Assembly (NCBI GenBank): GCA_030035585.1
Contig: CM057473.1
Span: 13,876,501-13,940,500, forward strand
DNA from: Dugong dugon
Taxonomy: Eukaryota; Chordata; Mammalia; Sirenia; Dugongidae
DNA: 64,000 nucleotides
Reading direction: 5' to 3'
The stretch's first letter is position 1; every line of letters begins with the position of its first letter. Of this stretch, positions 58,474-64,000 are shown piece by piece. Position numbers and translations under genes: made by a program. The notes under the pieces were generated by a model. It saw only the letters and a list, made by a program, of their open reading frames with translations. It had not been told where the DNA came from and made no database searches.

Positions 58474-58640
58474 GAATAAAGGAAACTTAGTGGCTCAATG
58501 GTTAAGTGCTTGGCACCACCCGTTCCACAAGAAGAAAGAAGTGACAGCCTTGGAAACCCTATGCAGCAGTTCTACTTTGTCCTATAGGATAGCTATGAGT
58601 CAGAATAGCTAAGGCAATCAATGGGACAAAGAACCTGGTT
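58474..58640 (+). mobile_element. AfroSINE with internal deletion
   Basis: The head passes from 'caatggttaagtgcttggc' straight into the later 'cgttccacaagaagaaag' block, so the 'gctaacc..ttcgaacc' portion with the B-box is lost. The 3' end 'ggatagctatgagtcagaa' is present. Confidence 0.78.
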
Positions 58641-58659
58641 TGGCTCTTTTATTCCGGTT

Positions 58660-59380
58660 TCTGAAAATAACCCAAAAGCAATCAAAATGCCTTTGTTTTC
58701 CAAAACAGCCGGGCTAGTAGGGGCTACACAGACCCCACACCTGGTGAACTAACTTCAGGAAGGGGAGGCTAATGCTGTCATGCATATTCATTGATTGGAT
58801 CTATCATAACTATGTATTAAGGCCCAAGTCATGCATATTCATTGAGATCCCAATGAGTTGAGAACCCCAGACACTGGAGTGATCTTTTTGCGGCTCCCCA
58901 GATTGGTGAGAGCATCCATGGATGGGAGAGGGACCAGAGTGTCTCTGGGGACAACAGGCCCACTCTGTTGGAAACTCTCCCAGACCTTGCCTGATGCATG
59001 TCTACATTTGTATCCTTTCTGGTTATAATGAACGTGTAAGGGTGAATATAGGTAACACTTTCCATGAATTTTGTGACCTGTTATAGAAAATTAACAAATC
59101 CTCAGGGACAATCTAACTCTGGGTTGTTAGGGTTAGAGGGTGAGTTTTTGTCATGGAAGTGGCTGGTGACAACGTATGGAGATATGGGAAGGTGAGACCT
59201 GGATCCATTTCCAGCTGGGAATTGGATTTATGGTGATCCTTGCCACACAGTTAGTGATCAAGTTGGGATTTGCCCACCTTTCCCCTTTTATAGTGCAGTT
59301 AGTAGCTTCGCAATCCTCACAGGGACACAATTTAATCCAAAACACTTTTCTTTTCTCTGTGACTCATCCATGGTTATGAC
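58660..59380 (+). mobile_element. Possible LTR-class remnant
   Basis: The succession 'gagttgagaaccccagac', 'ctctcccagaccttgcctga', 'tttgtatcctttctgg', 'ataatgaacgtgtaagg' and 'gttatagaaaattaacaaatc' resembles the body and poly(A) region of endogenous-retrovirus-type LTRs. I cannot name the family. It carries no retroviral gene. Confidence 0.32.
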
Positions 59381-61365
59381 ATGGGGAGTGAAGATGAGTG
59401 TAAATTATAAAATTTTTACATCATTTGGTGCTGCTAAATAAATGGCAAATAGATATCTCCAACTTAACTGATCCGAATCTGAGCTCCTAATACCCGTACT
59501 CCCAACTCACACATATCCACTCACAGTCGTTCCATCCATATACTCTCCTTTTCAGTTGATAATAATTTTATCTTTCCAGTTGTTGAGACTCAAACTCTAG
59601 AATTAGAAGTATCCTTGACTTCCTTTCTCTCTCTCTCTGTCACATGCACATATACACATATACATACACATACACACAAATTTTCTCCCTCTCACTCCAT
59701 ATCTAATCTATCAGAAAATCATGCCAAATTCACCAAAACTATCTATAAAATAGACCGCTTCCAACAACCAACCAATTAATCATCATTATTTTCTAGGACT
59801 ATCTTCAATACCATCTTAATTCTATTCTGTGCTTTTAGCCTTACAACCTACTCTTATCAGAGTTATCCTATTTAACAGGAGTCAAATAATGCTACACATA
59901 CACACCCCAACAATGGCTTTTCAGCGTTTTAGCCAAGGATCTACCAAACCCTGCACAATCTGGTCCCTCTTGTTTCTCGTATCTTCAACTCCTCTCACTC
60001 TTGCTTTCTCCTCTGCAGTTTCTTCCCCTCTCCGTCAAGAACACCGGGTGCTCTCACTGTAACACATTTACTCTAGTTGGTCACTTTGCCTGGAAAAAGC
60101 TATTGCCTTGGATTTCAGCTTGGTCAATTACCTCACTTTCTTGATATCTTTGCTATAATTTTGTCTTCACTGAGGTCTCTTCTATTTACCTTATTTAATA
60201 TTCTCATTGCTCCTGTCCTCTTTGACACATCCAATTCTCCTTTTCCTTGCTCTAATTATTTTGTTGATTCTATGGTTAAGTCACACTTTTTTGGACCATA
60301 TATGTCTATATTCTGAGACTATATCTGCCTTTCAAATGAAGATAGGCTTATGAATCAAGTTTCCACAGAAATACATTCTGGGAGAACTCTTTGGCTTTAT
60401 TAACCATTTACCTTCTTCAGAAAGGTACTGTTACCTTTGTGAAACTAGTATCAATTTCTGCTGTTAACATGATACAAATCAAATAGCCAAATTAATAAGT
60501 GCATTGGATATGAATTATTAGTAATTAATTTTATGTATGAAACCTCAGAAAACAATCAGGTTATGAGCAATCTGAGAGTATATTTTTCCCTGTCTTTTGT
60601 CAAGTAAACTGAAGTCTTCTGAGATTGATCAGTCTCATTTGCCAATAGGAAATGAACTGTAAAATGGTAAATTTGACATGCTTGTTTTACTCACTGTCCT
60701 GTTACCTTCCATTTGGTCTGAATTTACATATTTTGGAATTTAAAAAACTTCTTTTGTTGTGCAAAACAGGGAGAAGTGACATTACTGCAGTCACTGTGGT
60801 ATTTTTGTTTAGAATTTAACTTTTTTTATCATCCATCAAAGACACAAGGAGACATAAAAGCAGAGATTACCAAACCTGTTCTTTCCGAAGGCGTTAGTTT
60901 TCCCAATCAGAGTTCGTTTTTCAGTTTAGTGGAGTGTTATACTTTTCAATGGTTCGCTTCACTCTTACTTTGAAGGACACAATATATCAAAGCAAGGAGA
61001 AGGTTTTGTTTCCCATCGACAATTGATGGAAAGAACCGAGTTTTAGTTTCTATAATATTTAATATAATTTATCTTGTATATTTTACAGCTTAATAAGCTA
61101 CTTATACTGGAATCAAGTTTTAGGTTTTTTTTGTCTATGATTTTATTGTAAGCTGCAAAAATTAAAATAGCAGAAAGAACCTTCTACAGGCTAATACAAC
61201 TACAACGGCAGTACTTCTATAGTTGTTTGGATACTTACCTGATTATTAGATCAGAGTACAGACAGTGTCCAAAATTAGGAAAAGAAAGATTGCAGTCCTG
61301 ATTGGGATAAGGATATGTTTCTTGAAATAAAAACAGACATGAATTTTCACTTCTCTGTGAACTGT
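59381..61365. other. Unassigned DNA
   Basis: About 2 kb of single-copy-looking sequence with a CT/CA/TA-type microsatellite at about 59625-59680. Open frames at 59829-60316 show no domain and are probably chance. Confidence 0.35.
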
Positions 61366-61375
61366 TGTTGTTGTT

Positions 61376-61522
61376 GTTTTTGTGCTACCCTATATGACAG
61401 AGTAGAACTGTCCCCACAGGATTCCTGGGGCTGTAATCTTTATGGGGCCAGATCTTCAGGCCTTTTCTCCTGTGGAATGACTGGTGGGTTCAGACCACCG
61501 ACCTTTCAGTTAGCAGCAAAGT
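61376..61522 (-). mobile_element. AfroSINE, long form, truncated at both ends
   Basis: 'ctatatgacagagtagaac', 'gctgtaatctttatggggc' (long-form middle), and 'acctttcagttagcagc' are present in minus orientation. The head and extreme 3' end are missing. Confidence 0.8.
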
Positions 61523-61588
61523 GATTATAGGAAATATGAAATAAACTGATATTTATTTAGGAAACTCTTTGTACCAAGATTTTCATAT

Positions 61589-61754
61589 AAAACCCCCCAA
61601 AAACCCGTTGCCGTTAAGTTGATTCCTGCTCATAGTGACCCTATAAGACAGAGAAGAACTGCCCCATAGCGTTTCTGAGGAGCAACTGGTGGATTCGAAC
61701 TGCGGACTTATTGGTTAGCACCGAGCTCTTAACCACTGCACCACCAGGGCTTCG
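61589..61754 (-). mobile_element. AfroSINE, short form
   Basis: Tail complement 'ccccaaaaacccgttgccg' at the left, head complement 'gcaccaccagggcttc' at the right. A perfect 10-bp duplication GATTTTCATA (61579-61588 and 61755-61764) defines it. Confidence 0.93.
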
Positions 61755-61764
61755 GATTTTCATA

Positions 61765-62613
61765 CACACCTTATTTAATCCTCACAATTTGGTGAGAAAG
61801 ATATTCTTTTATTTTACAATTGAGTAAATTATATTTTACAATCCCTTTATTTTACAACTATCTCATGGAGTTAATAAGTAACAGAAGATATAAGCACCTA
61901 TCTGCCACATTGCAAAGACTATACGTTCCTATACTAAATTGATTAAGTTTTACGTGTACTGAAAATGTGAATGACAATAGCACGCTGTGACATGCCACAG
62001 CATCATTGCAGGGGGTGTATTTCTCTCACCTCCACAAATTAGGCACTTCTTGACAATTAGTAAATTTTGGCCTTACGAAAGTTTAAGAACAATCTAGAAT
62101 GTTTAAAATATGATTAATAATAATAACCTTATTAAGACAAGCTAAAATAAGAGCATAGATCATCACTAATGATGGGATCTTTAGCAAGTGTGTAAAGTAC
62201 AGGTACTTACTTTTACATGATTTTTAAGTGCATTTGACTTATTTACTAGGGATAGTTTTTAGCCAGAGTCAGCAGAATAGCAAATTTTATTGGAATTCTA
62301 AAGATTGTTTAAAAGCTGAATCAACCTGGCAAGTTAAAATGCACTCTAGTACTGTCTGAACACCATTAGTGATTAAAAGAACTTGAACAAAGCTTGGAAA
62401 AATCTTGGAAAATAGGGAAGAAGGAGCACTCCAGAGAGGAAATGAATCCATATTATGGTGCCTCTTTCTTGGTGTGCTGATGATTTCATGACATTTTCTA
62501 AACAGCTGGAAAATTACTAAACTCTCCCAAATAGTTGTTAGTAATGCTATTTCTCTTAAACGTATGATTACATTTTTTTGAATTGTATCTGATTGTTATC
62601 TTACTTGGTGCAA
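61765..62613. other. Unassigned DNA
   Basis: No recognised feature. Confidence 0.35.
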
Positions 62614-62620
62614 TGGTGTG

Positions 62621-62664
<44 letters not shown>
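62614..62664 (+). repeat. (GT)n microsatellite
   Basis: About 20 uninterrupted GT units, with a GC interruption near the start. Confidence 0.95.
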
Positions 62665-62666
<2 letters not shown>

Positions 62667-62983
62667 TGACAACTGTGTTTTGTTGATCTGCCTTTTTTGT
62701 CTTTTAATAATTGAATAAGTATTTAAATACAGGACTAAAGTAGGAGTGGCCATAGTCATAAAAATATGAGACCCAATTCCTCTTCACAAAGATCTGACCA
62801 TGTAACTAAAGGTTAAATTTAGTCTGGCCTCCGTCTTTTAAATATTCGGAAATTCTAAAGTTCATCACATGAAAAGAAAGTAGCTAATTAGCTCAGAAGT
62901 TTTAAAGAGAAATTATTAGAGATATATGAATTATAAGCATTCATAAATAGTAGAGGAATTTTTTTAATCTTAGCAAGTACAGC
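62665..62983. other. Unassigned DNA
   Basis: No recognised feature. Confidence 0.35.
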
Positions 62984-63248
62984 AAGAATGCTACTTAGAA
63001 GCGGGACTTCATCTCATGTACTTTGGATGTATTTTCAGGAGGAACCAGTTCTTGGAGAAGGACATCATGCTTGGTAAAGAGTCGGTGAAAAAGAGGAAGA
63101 CCCTCAACGAGATGGACTGACACAGTGGCTGCAAGGATGAGCTCAAGCCTAGCAATGACTGTGAGGATGGTGCAGGACGGGGCAGTGTTTCATTTTGTTG
63201 TACGTAGGGTCTCTATGAGTTGGAACTGACTAGATGAACAACAAACAT
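62984..63248 (+). mobile_element. 5'-truncated RTE, 3' end, plus strand
   Basis: The plus strand reads as the complement of the RTE 3' region at 47051-47330: 'cttggagaaggacatcatg', 'gaaaaagaggaagaccctc', 'gacacagtggctgcaagg', then 'ctatgagttggaactgac' and 'gaacaacaaac' at the terminus. It is one of three RTE 3' ends and the only plus-strand one. Confidence 0.88.
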
Positions 63249-64000
63249 TATATATATGCATATACATATTAACTACACAAGACATTTGAAAGTGTTTACT
63301 GTGCTAAAATATATATAATTGGTAAATGACGGTTTTACTGGGTGTGTTGGAATGTAACTGAAAACACACAAATATTATGTACATGAATGTATTGATCTTA
63401 GCCATTATCTGAGATACAAATTTTCAAATAAAGATTAGAGAGACTAAATTAAAAAAGAAAAAAATAAACTAAATATAAAATCCTAAGAATATAAAGGCAG
63501 TTTCATGTACATGTGTATCTATCTATCTATCTATACACATAAATAGTCTGTCTTGATAATATTTCATCTAAGAAATTAAAAGAATATGATTTGATATATG
63601 AATAAATGTTTTAACACAATTTTAAGAAGAAAAACAGATATGACTGTCAAAAATAAATGAAAATTCAAGCTGTAATAACAGAGGTACAGTGCTATTACAG
63701 AAGTAATAGATTCATTCTTCCTTTCAAATTTATATTTATTTTTCATAGTTAAAGGATTTTGTTCAATTGTGGATATCAGTGTTAATAGATACAATATTGA
63801 GACAGAGCGCAGCCTGGGGAAAATTAAGAAGGATGTTGAGGTGTAAATACAATGATAAAAGAATTTTCAGATGCTTGAAGACGTATTACTTCTAATATAA
63901 TGGAGCATTGTTTGGCCTAGTTCCTTAGTTCATAATAAGACCAGTTTGTAGATTTCTGCTTAAAATAGTGATGCACTCTCTTCTTATAAAAATTTTAAGT
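63249..64000. other. Unassigned DNA
   Basis: AT-rich sequence with a (TATC)n tract at about 63517-63534. No gene supported. Confidence 0.38.

Overview
The window looks like mammalian intergenic or intronic DNA from an afrotherian, most likely an elephant (Loxodonta or Elephas). The main evidence is about 25 copies or fragments of the tRNA-derived AfroSINE family, several copies of an RTE-class LINE whose 3' end resembles the AfroSINE 3' end, and young-looking L1 elements. AfroSINEs are restricted to Afrotheria, so the clade call is fairly secure and the genus call is inference. The DNA is AT-rich, with no operon-like gene packing and no host protein-coding exon, tRNA, rRNA or CRISPR array that I can support. 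The longer open frames fall almost entirely in L1 and RTE remnants.

Layout. 1-4128: single-copy-looking DNA with three minus-strand AfroSINEs, a 5'-truncated L1 3' end (1241-1746), and an MLT1-like LTR interrupted by an AfroSINE (2194-2795). 4144-12442: full-length minus-strand L1 (here L1-A) with a perfect 15-bp target-site duplication (TSD). 13004-13735: internally deleted RTE. 14600-19250: old L1 pieces, a MER5-like element and two AfroSINEs. 20315-28318: mostly old DNA with RTE, MaLR-like and LTR-like remnants. 28319-37110: an RTE copy split by a plus-strand L1 (L1-B, 29974-37023) that lacks ORF1. 37110-46990: largely unassigned, with AfroSINEs and a SINE-derived palindrome at 41888-42140. 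47051-50045: near-full-length RTE inserted into an AfroSINE with a perfect 13-bp TSD. 50140-64000: unassigned DNA, many AfroSINEs, LTR-like remnants, microsatellites and an RTE 3' end.

How the parts work together. L1 and RTE encode endonuclease and reverse transcriptase, and AfroSINEs have no coding capacity. The AfroSINE and RTE 3' ends resemble each other, and the SINE at 50971-51170 carries an RTE-type tail, so RTE machinery plausibly mobilised the SINEs. Nesting gives a relative order: MaLR LTRs and old L1s first, then AfroSINEs and RTEs, and L1-B after its host RTE. All autonomous elements seen are broken by stops or frameshifts.

I did not find a convincing undescribed system. The most interesting points concern element architecture: two ~270-bp monomers in the L1 5' UTR, a composite L1 3' UTR, an ORF1-less L1 with TSDs, a TSD-flanked RTE deletion derivative, and the SINE with an RTE tail. 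Boundaries and family names come from reading the sequence and from memory of family features; no search was run.
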